A DNA stretch of 64,000 nucleotides from Epiperipatus broadwayi. Its lineage: Eukaryota > Onychophora > Udeonychophora > Euonychophora > Peripatidae. Location: assembly GCA_028023455.1 (NCBI GenBank), contig JAQFVV010000017.1, forward strand, positions 4,744,098 to 4,808,097. The letters run 5' to 3'. Shown here piece by piece: positions 55,333 through 64,000 of this stretch. The notes beneath the pieces were generated by a model. That model was given only the letters and a program-made list of their open reading frames with translations, was not told where the DNA came from and did not search any database. The translations under genes and the position numbers were made by a program. Every line of letters starts with the position of its first letter. Within the stretch, counting starts at the first letter, position 1.

Positions 55333-55670
55333 CAGAGGCAAAACTCTCCATACAGGAGAACCATTCAGTGCAAGCCAAAGTAATCAATGGATGCAAAAAA
55401 GTTTGTGCATAAATTTCCTATCTAGTGCTTACTCCCCCAACATCCACAGACAAGTTTCTCAGATCCAAGGTTCCTCACTAATGAAAGCCACAAGCTAGAA
55501 ACTAGTCTGGGGATATTGGATGAGTAGGCACTAGATAGGGATTTTATGCACAAACCTTTTTGCATCCATTAATTATTCTGGCTTACACTGAGTGGTGCTA
55601 CTGTATGGAAAGTTTTGCCTCTGTGTAAACAGCTTGTATAAGCATAAAGAATGGTGATCATATGGTGTTT
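55333..55670. mobile_element. Fold-back family A, palindromic copy
   Basis: Left arm aggcaaaactctccatacag to cagacaagtttctcagatcc; right arm ccacaagctagaaactagtc to ctgtatggaaagttttgcct. The centre is at about 55463-55467, with a short loop. The outer tggtgatcatatggtgttta follows. Confidence 0.87.
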
Positions 55671-56130
55671 AATGGTTTAATACCAATCTTGCCCAATAGA
55701 ATTATGGTGATTGCAGTTATTAAAAAACCAGACATCAAAAGTATGGGGGTTGAACTGAGTTCAGATCTATATGAATATACAAGCTAATGAGCTTGAATTG
55801 AAAACATTATTGTGTTTTCATTTTGGACTCAAAGCTTCATAGTTAGCTAGTAAGGTAAAAGGTGGCTGCTGGAAGGTTGCATTAAATTCTAAGATCTAGG
55901 GCAGTATTCTCAGATACAAGGCTCTCACTGATAAAAGCCACAAGCTAGAAACTACTCTGGAAATATTGAATGACTAGACACTAGTTAGGGATTTTATGCA
56001 CAAACCATTCTGCATCCATTGATTATTCTGGCTTGCACTGAGTGATGCTGCTGTATGGAGAGTTTTGCCTCTGTGTAAACAGTTTGTGTAAGCATAAAGA
56101 ATGGCAATCATGTGATGTTTAGTGCTTTAA
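55671..56130. mobile_element. Fold-back family A, long form, directly following the previous copy
   Basis: Runs taccaatcttgcccaataga, aagtatgggggttgaactga, gaatatacaagctaatgagc, tggctgctggaaggttgcat, tgtatggagagttttgcctc, then atggcaatcatgtgatgttt. It is the inverse of 9100-9340 followed by an arm. Together the two copies look like tandem or nested units. Confidence 0.85.
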
Positions 56131-56264
56131 ACTACCCAGGATGAATTTATATTTTAATAAAAGTTTACAGGCTTCATAAATTTGAGAATATGCATATATA
56201 TTTATAATTATTTGTTGTTTGATTTGCATCTTCTAGAATTAATTGTTAAATGTTTTTTAGAACA

Positions 56265-56490
56265 GTTTAAACTTTATTTGGACTTTTCAATCTGTTAGTA
56301 TTATCCCACACGATAGTAATATTTAGACACAACGATTTGAGTGGTATTCTTCTCTCTGTTTCAAATGTTTCTGGCCTGGGTAATGTTAATGCTAATGTGG
56401 GAATCGAACCTGAGACATTTAGATTTGCGAAATGTTGAATGTAAGGTGACGTTCTAGCCAACTAGTTATTTTGTCAAGAATAACAATCAG
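56265..56490 (-). mobile_element. PLE tail / tRNA-like module, diverged, inverted
   Basis: The minus strand carries ctagttggctagaacgtcac (decayed A-box region), ctcaggttcgattcccacat (exact B box), then gccagaaacatttgaaacag and a decayed core, and ttagtgtctaaatattact. It matches the B-box subfamily at 14150 and 48205. Confidence 0.7.
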
Positions 56491-56822
56491 TACAAATATG
56501 ATATACTTATAAATGAGGGTTCTTTTGATTTCTCTATTTTTTTTCTTTAGAGACGAATAAAGATTACGAATTGCTACGTAAGATTGATTTATGGGATTAT
56601 TTGTTAATATCATGTGATCAACTTCGTTAATAATGACAGATAATACCATAAGTTAATCTAATGTAATAATTCAAAGTATTTTAAAAAGTTTGAAATGAAA
56701 ATGTTTTTGTAAAAAATGAAATTATTGTTTATTTATTGACAAGACATTTAGATCTTTGGAAAAATACATTTTCAATAGAAACAAACGTTTTTACGAAACA
56801 TTATATAAATTATATAATATTT
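56491..56822. other. AT-rich stretch, nothing recognised
   Basis: A 76-codon frame at 56419-56649 (minus) overlaps the tail above and is not a recognisable protein. Confidence 0.4.
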
Positions 56823-56827
56823 AAATT

Positions 56828-56892
56828 AAAGTGGGTCGTGTGAAAGTCTGAGTTCGAACCCGCATATATTACATATATAAATGCAGGTTTAA
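56828..56892 (+). repeat. Fold-back family B, end fragment
   Basis: gtgggtcgtgtgaaagtctg followed by catatattacatatataaat and gcaggttta matches the right end of the family B units. Confidence 0.7.
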
Positions 56893-57124
56893 GCTTGTAC
56901 AACATATTAATTAAAATTTTAAATAAATATAAATGATAAAATACTATATTAGAAGCTCTGAGATTAGATTGGAAAGTGCAAATTTACTTTTAATCTTTTT
57001 TTAAATGTCATTCAAAGTTCCATTACTGATTGGATGATGAGAAAACAAAAACCAAAAAAATAAGCTAATCTTTTATCTATTTAAATCTGCAGATTGAAAA
57101 AAAAGTGCATTTATAGCATTTATA
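56893..57124. other. AT-rich spacer
   Basis: Nothing recognised. Confidence 0.4.
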
Positions 57125-57176
57125 CTTAATTAAACCATTAAAACATCACATGATCACCATTTTTTATGCTTACATA
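57125..57176 (+). mobile_element. Fold-back family A, outer end cut by a LINE
   Basis: ttaaaccattaaaacatcac, atgatcaccattttttatgc, ttaca, then the LINE L-A tail begins. The rest of a family A element resumes at 58329, so this looks like one copy split in two. Confidence 0.75.
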
Positions 57177-58325
57177 TGTGATGTGATGCACTGTGACATC
57201 TCCTTATACAGAGTAAGGAATCTCTCAGCTATTATGCCCAGAGAAACCTGTTAGCCACTTTACCTTCCCTTTCCATTCTCCACCCTAAGTTTTTCCATAA
57301 TCTGCTTCATCCCATTTCCACAACATAATCTTTATCAACTCCATGGTCTTCATATCTAAATCCCCCTTATCTTTTCCCAAACCCAGCATAAAAACCAATA
57401 ACCCACTGTCTGTATAATCACTTTGTTCATATTTATTCTTTCATAATTTCATTATTTGTACCCTTTCTGTTTTCAAGCATTTACATTGAATTAACAGATG
57501 CCTAATATTTTCTATGCCTTCCTTACACAACTTGCAGACTAAATCACCCATATTTTTTATTTACGTGTATATTCCTTTGTTGCTAAAGATCCCATTCGAG
57601 CCTTAAACAATAAACTACTTTCCTTGCTATTATCATAAATTAACTCACACACAATGTTCTGTTTACTTTTATATATATTTAAACTCTTTCTGCTCTCCAT
57701 ATTAGTTCTCAATCTCTCCAACTCCCTATTTTTTATTAATGCATATATTCTTTTATCCCATTTCTTACTACTATAACACTCAACAATCCTCCTAACACAA
57801 TTATCCCATCTTTTGTACAAGTATACTGATATAAATTCTTCATCCAAATTTTCTGCATATCACATTGCCTTTCTCACCCACCTTGTTGCCTGCCCTTTAT
57901 TTGTAACCCAATTAAATATTATTTTGTCTATTTTTTTATTATTCATAAATTGCAATCTATTGAACATTTTCATTTTGCATCTCTCATATAAAAAACTTGA
58001 CCATCCCATTTCTTCTTGAATTGCCTTCTTTGCTGTCCACCCATCTCCATCTAATGCATGTCTTCCTACTTCCTTTTATACTTTTTCTAAGTAATCTAAT
58101 ACCCTTTACTAACACATAATACATCATTGCCATATGTTAACCTTGCTACTGCAACTCCATACAATTCTAGCTACATCACATTTATTATATGAAAACAGTG
58201 TTAATTTTTTTATCAATCCCTTTCTTTTCTTTGCTTCATTTATCAATTTTTTCTCCCATTCATCCAAGCAATTTTTCTGACTACTTAAGATGAATTCCAA
58301 ATAACTATATCTATTCACCACATTT
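57177..58325 (-). pseudogene. LINE family L-A, longest copy of the 3' region
   Basis: Minus strand from 58325: YSYLEFILSSQKNCLDEWEK with KLINEAKKRKGLIKKLTLFS (frame 58124-58345), YNKCDVARIVW; then patched basic region; AMWYAENLDEEFISVYLYKR (57557-57880), WDNCVRRIVECYSSKKWDKR and ESSLLFKARMGSLATKEYT; then a zinc knuckle GDLVCKLCKEGIENIRHLL (about 57552-57490) and the conserved tail. It ends in cacatcacata-type pentamers at 57177. Several frame breaks are present. This copy defines the order of parts for 2559-4662. The 5' half, including the endonuclease and catalytic core, is missing. Confidence 0.85.
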
Positions 58326-58650
58326 CCCCCATATAGCAGTGCCATCTAGTGCAAGCCATAGTAATCAATAAATGCTAAAAGATTTGTGCAGCAAAATCCT
58401 TATTTAGTGCCTACTTATCCAATATCCCCAGACCCGTTTCTAGTTTGTAGCTTTCACCAATGAGTAGTCTTCAATCTGAGAGGACTCTAGATAAGGGGCA
58501 CCTCACTGATGAAGGCAATAATATAAAAAAAACTTGTCTGGGGATAATATATGTGCATACACTAGATAGGAAATTTGATGCACAAATCTTTTAGCATCCA
58601 TTGATTATTATGGCTTGCACTGGGTGGCACTACTGTATGGAAAAAGTTCT
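58326..58650. mobile_element. Fold-back family A, remainder of the LINE-split copy
   Basis: Left arm ccatatagcagtgccatcta, gtgcaagccatagtaatcaa, gcctacttatccaatatccc; right arm gatgaaggcaataatataaa, atgcacaaatcttttagcat, ttgcactgggtggcactact, gtatggaaaaagtt. The right arm ends without the outer word. Confidence 0.8.
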
Positions 58651-58885
58651 TACTGTTATACATGATTATTTGTTATTGTTTTTTGTAAATAAAGATAATT
58701 TTTGAATTTTTACTTAACTATTTTTTTTATGTAAACTATGAGTAGAAAAATAATTTTATTAAATAAAATTTTATCATTTGGTAAAAAAGTTACTTTGTGA
58801 AATTTTATTATTTTATTCTTGTGTACAGATATTCCTTTGATAAAGTGATTAATGTATTCTTAATAGTAATTATAATAATAAAAAA
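58651..58885. other. AT-rich spacer
   Basis: Nothing recognised. Confidence 0.4.
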
Positions 58886-58888
58886 GTT

Positions 58889-59285
58889 CAAAACTCTCCA
58901 TACAGTAGTGCCACCCTGTGCCAACCAGAGTAATCAATAGATGCCAGAAGGCTTGTGCTTAAAATCCCTATCTAGTGCCTACTCATCCAATATCCCAGAC
59001 TAGTTTCTGACTTGTGGCCTTCATCAGTGAGGAGCTTTGGATCTGAGAGCATCTAGGTGCAGTGCTCTCAGATCCAAGGCTCCTCACTGATGAAGGCCAC
59101 AAGCCAGATACTAGTCTAGGGGTTTTGAATGAGTAGGCACTAGATAGGGATTTTATGCACAAACCTTTTGGCATCCATTAATTACTCTGGTTTGCACAGG
59201 GTGGCACCACTGCATGGAGAGTTTTGCCTTGTTTAATAACAATTATGTGCTAGTATAAGAGATGGTGATCATGTGATGTTCAGCA
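58889..59285. mobile_element. Fold-back family A, near-perfect palindrome (163-bp arms)
   Basis: The left arm 58889-59051 and right arm 59063-59226 are inverted with few mismatches. The ends are caaaactctccatacagtag and ctgcatggagagttttgc. The centre is tctaggtgcag between gatctgagagca and tgctctcagatc. The outer tggtgatcatgtgatgttca lies at 59265-59284. It is the best-preserved short form and could fold into a long hairpin RNA or cruciform. Confidence 0.92.
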
Positions 59286-59575
59286 ATTATAATAATAGTC
59301 ATGTTGTTGATGTTAATCGTTGGAAAAATTTGCACTATAAAAATAACATAATTTTGGTGGAAAAGGGATTAGATGCAGAATTCTCTAAGTAATATCATTA
59401 TATACTAAAAAAAAGAATTAAAAAACATTGCCTATTTAATAGAATATCAATAAAATTTATATAAATAATTATGTAATTAATATATTGAAGAGATAACTTA
59501 TAATATTATGGATGAGAACATTAATATATCTTTAATCAATTCATTGTGAAAATAAAATACAGTAAAAAAATGGTA
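59286..59575. other. AT-rich spacer
   Basis: Nothing recognised. Confidence 0.4.
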
Positions 59576-59576
59576 C

Positions 59577-60790
59577 TGGTCTATTAGCAGCCACACTGTT
59601 TCTGCTCAAAAATCTATTAATATAACGTTTCCGGAACTGCCTTTTTTTTTACTTTTGAAAATTTATGTTATTGTTAGCATACTAAATTTAAAAAAGTTTT
59701 TTGTGTAGTTTTTTTTAATTTTGTTAAAATATTTAATTTACTAGTACAAGAATAACATTATTCTTATAATACTAAATTAAACATTTAATCAAAAGTATAA
59801 AAAAAAACCAAAAAATTGTATTTTTATCTCCAAATTTACATGATTCTTCTAATAGTAAATTAAACGTTTTGACCAAAATTAAAAAAACACAACCCAAAAC
59901 ACTTCATTACAAAAGGAATCAAACTGGTCTATTAGCAGCCGTACTTTGCTTGATGGCATGATTTCTGTTCAAAAACCTATTAATATAATGTTTCCAGGCC
60001 TGCCTTTTTTTTTTTGCTTTTGAAAATTTACGTTATTGTTAGCATTCTAAATTTAAAAACGTTTTTTGTGTTGTTGTTTTTTTAATTTTGTTAAAACATA
60101 TAATTTACTAGAACAAGAATAATACTAAATTAAACATTTAATAAAAAGTAAAAAGAAACAACAAAAAATTGTCTTTTTATTTCCAAATTTACATGATTCT
60201 TCTAATAGTAAATTAAACATTTCAACCCAAATTAACAAAACACAACCCAAAACACTTCATTATAAAAGGAATCAAACCCCCAAAAAAGTTTTCTTTTTAT
60301 TTCCAAATTTACATTATTCTTCTAATAGTAAATTAAAATGTTGAAACAAAACTAAAAAAACAACCCAAAACACCTCATAAAAAAGTAATCAAACCCAAAA
60401 CAAAACAGTTTTCCTTTGGATTTTCAAATTGACATTAGTCTTCTAATAGGAAATTAAACATTTAAACAAAAATTCCAAAATAAAAATTAAAAAACAACCC
60501 AAAACACTTCATTAAAAAAGGAATCAAATCCAGAAAAACATCCAGTTTTTTTTTAATTGCCAAATTTACGTTATTCTTTGAATACTAAATTCAATGTTTA
60601 AACCAAATTTGAAACAATCCAAAACCCTTCATTAAAACAGTAATTGGCTGACTTTTTTTTTTATGCTGCCACCGATGAAAAGTAAAAAACAAAACCCAAT
60701 TAGTTTGTTTTTTTATTTCCGAATTGTTGTTATTCTTGTAATAGTAAATTAAACATTTAAACAAAATTAAAAAAACAAACCAAACCAAAA
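59577..60790 (+). repeat. Complex satellite: two 357-bp units followed by about four 120-160-bp subunits
   Basis: ggtctattagcagcc at 59579 and 59936 marks a 357-bp unit. The shorter motif ccaaatttacatgattcttc, then taatagtaaattaaac and aacccaaaacacttcatt, recurs at about 59830, 60184, 60304, 60425, 60561 and 60721, with spacing 120, 121, 136 and 160 bp. The subunits decay to the right. Part of the long unit is present only in the first two copies. Confidence 0.85.
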
Positions 60791-62262
60791 AAATTCATTA
60801 GCTGATGTTTTTGTATTTTATCAGCTGACTTGGTTTTTAAATCTGTAATACAAGTACCAAAAAACCCTCCTTGGATTGATTGGGTTTCAAAGAAATCACA
60901 ACAACAAGCATCGATTCCACCACCAACAACAACAATTTTATTTTCAAACAACAAAAAAATCTCACTTGTAAGTGGAACCAAATACAAAAGAATAACACTG
61001 TGTAAGACAAAAAAAATTTTTGAAACTACTGGTTGTGTACATCCATCTTGTTAAGAACATGAAATTTGTTGTTAATCTGCCACATCGCACTCTGAAAAAA
61101 GCCTTTCCAAATTTCTAGAAGCTTCCAAGATGTGTAGTGAAGCATGCTGACAGGGTGATAATTATCATGCTACTACTACAGATGGTGTGCGAGACAATGA
61201 TTTTGAAAAGAGATTTCAACACTTGTGTGAAATTGAACAACAGACACCCTCATATCAAATGGTAGTGGTAGTGAACTATCATTACTGAACATACACATAA
61301 AACATGGACACACATAGCTAGGCATATGAATTCTGTGCTTTTGCATAGAGAACAACACCATCACATGGCCCAATAATGGCAATTATGAATGTAGTGTTGT
61401 AGTAGTCATAGTTGCAGCTGTGTAAATGGCATATTTCTGTGTTTTTGCACAGAAACAGCGCCATCAAGTGATGTATGACTCCTAATAGACCAGTACCAAC
61501 AAAATTAAATACCATTTAAATAACTCATTGCAGAGTAAAGGATTCATCAACAGACTTTAGAAGATGAACAGTGAAAATAAGATGTCAGATATGATAGCCA
61601 GCTTTTGAATTGTAAATTATAACAATATAATGCTCATAGAAATAATTTCAAGAGAATGTATTTCAAGAATTATGCCAAACTCTTACATAGATCAGGTTAG
61701 GCTTAAATAGTGTTTATATTAAATAGATTTTATTTGCATCATATTAAAATTTGAAAAATGAAATACATGTATCCATTAAGACTTTTTATAGTTAATAAAC
61801 ACTCATAAATGTAACGCTCTGGACAAATGAGAATTATAATCAACTCTATTTTTATATACCTTATCATTAGTGTATATATATATGTTTAATTTTTACTGAA
61901 GATGGCATAAACTGCTGTAAGCTGGCTATAGTTAATATTTAGTTATTTATTTTTGATTATATATATATATAAAGAAAATGTTATTTACTTTATGAAATTC
62001 ATAATTATTAATATGCTATCTTTTATTCATAAAAGTAAACACATGCATAAATTCATTTCAGTGAGGTAGAAACTTACCTAATGCCTTTCCAAAATTTAAT
62101 TATATGTGTATTTAATAGCTATAAAGAGTAACACCTTTAATAGTTGTATAAAGCAAATAAAATCTGTTTAATATAAATAACATTCAAGCATATTTTGATT
62201 TGTGGGTGGTAATGCATAATGACATGGTCCATCTATCAAGGCAGGTTCTTTTGAAACTATTA
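60791..62262. other. Moderately complex sequence, nothing recognised
   Basis: 61050-61560 is less AT-rich. Direct word repeats include tctgtgcttttgcatag (about 61334) and tctgtgtttttgcacag (about 61436), with accatcacatg and gccatcaagtg after each, about 100 bp apart. This suggests an old duplicated unit. Open frames at 60830-61054 and 61176-61382 are not recognisable proteins. Confidence 0.4.
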
Positions 62263-62264
62263 TA

Positions 62265-62642
62265 GGGCAAGATTAGATTTTGGAGGCACTAGACAGGCAT
62301 TTGGATGCACAAACCTTTTAGCATTCATTGACTTCTATAGCTTGCACCAAGTGGTGGTACTAACAAGATGCTACTGATTTAACAGCTTGTGCAAGCATAA
62401 GAAATGTGATCATACAATGTTTTAGTGGCTTAATACTAATCCTGGATAAAGGCTGATGGTGACTATGGTTATTAAAAAAACTAGAGACACCAAAATATAT
62501 AGATACTGAACTGAGTTTGCATGAGCTTGGATTGAAAATATTGTGTTTTCATTCTGGACTCATAGCATTATAGTTAACGAAAAAGATAAAAGATGGCTGC
62601 TGGAGGGTTGCATTAGATTCAGAGCAGTATCAAGGTTTGTCA
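62265..62642. mobile_element. Fold-back family A, diverged right-side copy
   Basis: aaaccttttagcattcattg, tatagcttgcaccaagtggt, atgtgatcatacaatgtttt, then taatactaatcctggataaa, aaactagagacaccaaaata, gatggctgctggagggttgc. The order is right arm, outer end, then the long-form body. Confidence 0.75.
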
Positions 62643-62734
62643 TCTTTTTTTTTTTTGGTGGGGGGTAATTTTTATTTCATTCTTTACTTAAATGCAAATA
62701 TATTATATATTCTTTTAATCTAGATGTAATTAAA

Positions 62735-63115
62735 GAGGATTTGAACCCAGACTTTCAAACTCCCTTTAGTTATTAACTCCATCTTATACAACCAATACAG
62801 AAGACCACATACATGTGAAAATTGTAAATGATCTCCAATATATATATATTTCATGTGGAACTAATACTCATTATATGGTCCAGATCATCATCTCCCACAC
62901 ACATATACAATCAGTGCTCAGTTTATATTAAGATAGCAATTATTTAAACTTTAATGAAAAGGCTTCAGTCCTCTCTATTCTTAAATTCTTCAGCCATCCA
63001 TATCATGGAAAATCTGGTGATGGCAAGTTCAACGCTCTTTTTTTCAATTTTGTTGTCATATCCATGTTGACTGTAAATCATTCAAACCTCTCATATGCAG
63101 GACCTTAAGCCTATT
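62735..63115 (-). mobile_element. Fold-back family B, left arm
   Basis: aggatttgaacccagacttt, acatacatgtgaaaattgta, cagatcatcatctcccacac, taatgaaaaggcttcagtcc, then atccatgttgactgtaaatc. It parallels the left arm at 53060-53410 and stops at the expected centre. Confidence 0.8.
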
Positions 63116-63169
63116 TAAATGCACAGAAGACAAATGAGCAGAATACAGGCTAAATGTGGTATATGATAT

Positions 63170-63870
63170 ATAGTTTTAATCTAAATGTAATTAGAAGAGA
63201 TTTGAGCCCAGAATTTCAACCACACTTAAGTCATCAACTCCAATTTATACAACCAATACATATGACCACATACATGCAAAAAAAATAAATGAGCTCCAGT
63301 ATAAATATTTCATGCAGAACCAGAACTCATCAGTTAGTCCAGATTATTACCTCCCACACACATATATACTCAGTGCTTGGTTTATGTTACGATAGCTATT
63401 TTTCAAACTTTAATGGACAGTCTTCAATGCTCTCCTCTCCAACTTTTTAGCCATCCATATCATTAAAAATCTGGTGATGGCATGTTTAAAGCTCTCATTT
63501 TCAAATTTTGTTGTCATATCCATGTTGACTATAAGTCATTCTGATTCCTCATATGCATCACCAGATTTTCAATGATATGGAAGATTGAAGAGTTGGGGAG
63601 TAGAAATGATTGAAGCCTATCCATTAAAATTTGAAGAATTGCTATCTTAACATAAACCAAGACCTGTTTATATATGTGTGTGTGGGAGATGATAGTCTGG
63701 ACCAACTGATGAGTGCTAGTTCATCACCAAATATGTATATTGAAGATCATTTGTCTTTTTCACTTATATTTGGTCATGTGTATTGGTTATATAAAATGGA
63801 GTGTATAACTAAAGGGAGTGTGAAATCCTGGGCTCAAATTCTCTCTAATTACATCTAGATTAAAAGTATA
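63170..63870. mobile_element. Fold-back family B, full palindrome of about 700 bp
   Basis: Left arm from ctaaatgtaattagaagaga through cagttagtccagattattac and aatggacagtcttcaatgct to about 63550. Right arm from atcaccagattttcaatgat through tagtctggaccaactgatga to ctctaattacatctagatta. The left outer end and right outer end are inverted. The inner centre is near 63555. Confidence 0.87.
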
Positions 63871-63884
63871 CATAATATATTCAT

Positions 63885-64000
63885 CCGGTATTCTATCCAT
63901 TCCTCTTCTTGGTATTTAAATGCACTCAAGATCCTACATATGAGGGTCAAAATGACTTATGGTTAACATGGGCATAAAAATTTGGCAAACAAGGCTTTGA
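63885..64000 (+). repeat. Family B inner segment, running off the window
   Basis: actcaagatcctacatatga, gggtcaaaatgacttatggt, taacatgggcataaaaattt, ggcaaacaaggctttga. It resembles the inner part of family B next to the centre, in the plus orientation. The rest lies outside the window. Confidence 0.5.

Noticed and set aside
59577-60790. Regularly spaced repeats as a CRISPR-like array
   Set aside because: Repeat and spacer are not distinguishable, spacing varies from 120 to 160 bp, and the context is eukaryotic.

Overview
This window is AT-rich (my estimate is over 70 % A+T), repeat-dominated eukaryotic DNA, almost certainly from a metazoan. It holds Penelope-like elements (PLEs) with GIY-YIG endonucleases, 3' ends of non-LTR retrotransposons (LINEs), tRNA-derived SINEs with target-site duplications, many fold-back (palindromic) elements, and long simple repeats. 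I found no operon, CRISPR array or convincing host gene. The only host-exon candidate is a 60-codon open stretch at 13314-13497 on the minus strand, and it is speculative. The species cannot be named from the sequence alone.

Layout. 1-4.7 kb: a 473-bp tandem repeat (fold-back family B), then two head-to-tail 5'-truncated LINE copies on the minus strand. 4.9-9.5 kb: a PLE endonuclease relic, a compositionally odd GC-richer patch, a PLE nested inside a PLE-derived fold-back, and a family A fold-back. 9.7-13.5 kb: family E, a family B copy, a fold-back and the exon candidate. 13.9-16.0 kb: a PLE flanked by inverted tails, with a SINE nested in it. 18-22 kb: LINE, SINE and MITE pieces, including a 185-bp element with a tRNA-like head and a hammerhead-like body. 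22.4-24.1 kb: the best-preserved PLE (reverse transcriptase plus GIY-YIG, one in-frame TAG). 25.2-26.1 kb: a third PLE lineage. 26.3-38.4 kb: two large fold-backs, family A, family E and LINE endonuclease relics. 40-44.2 kb: LINE relics, a 0.5-kb GAA tract and a 42-bp minisatellite. 44.8-64 kb: families A and B, LINE ends, a SINE with a 17-bp target-site duplication, a LINE inside a family A element, and a decayed 120-bp satellite.

The most interesting theme is the PLE system. A tRNA-like module with A and B boxes is joined to a core resembling a hammerhead ribozyme (CTGAAGA, stem, GAAACGTT). The combination occurs at least eight times, sometimes alone with target-site duplications, sometimes as the 3' tail of GIY-YIG PLEs, and often inverted at both ends of the same element. 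Weaker versions of the core also lie in two other fold-back families and beside two other PLE lineages. This suggests a PLE that mobilises a tRNA-headed SINE sharing its tail. Family names (A, B, E, I, S, L-A, L-B) are local labels only. All repeat boundaries were read by eye and may be off by several bases.
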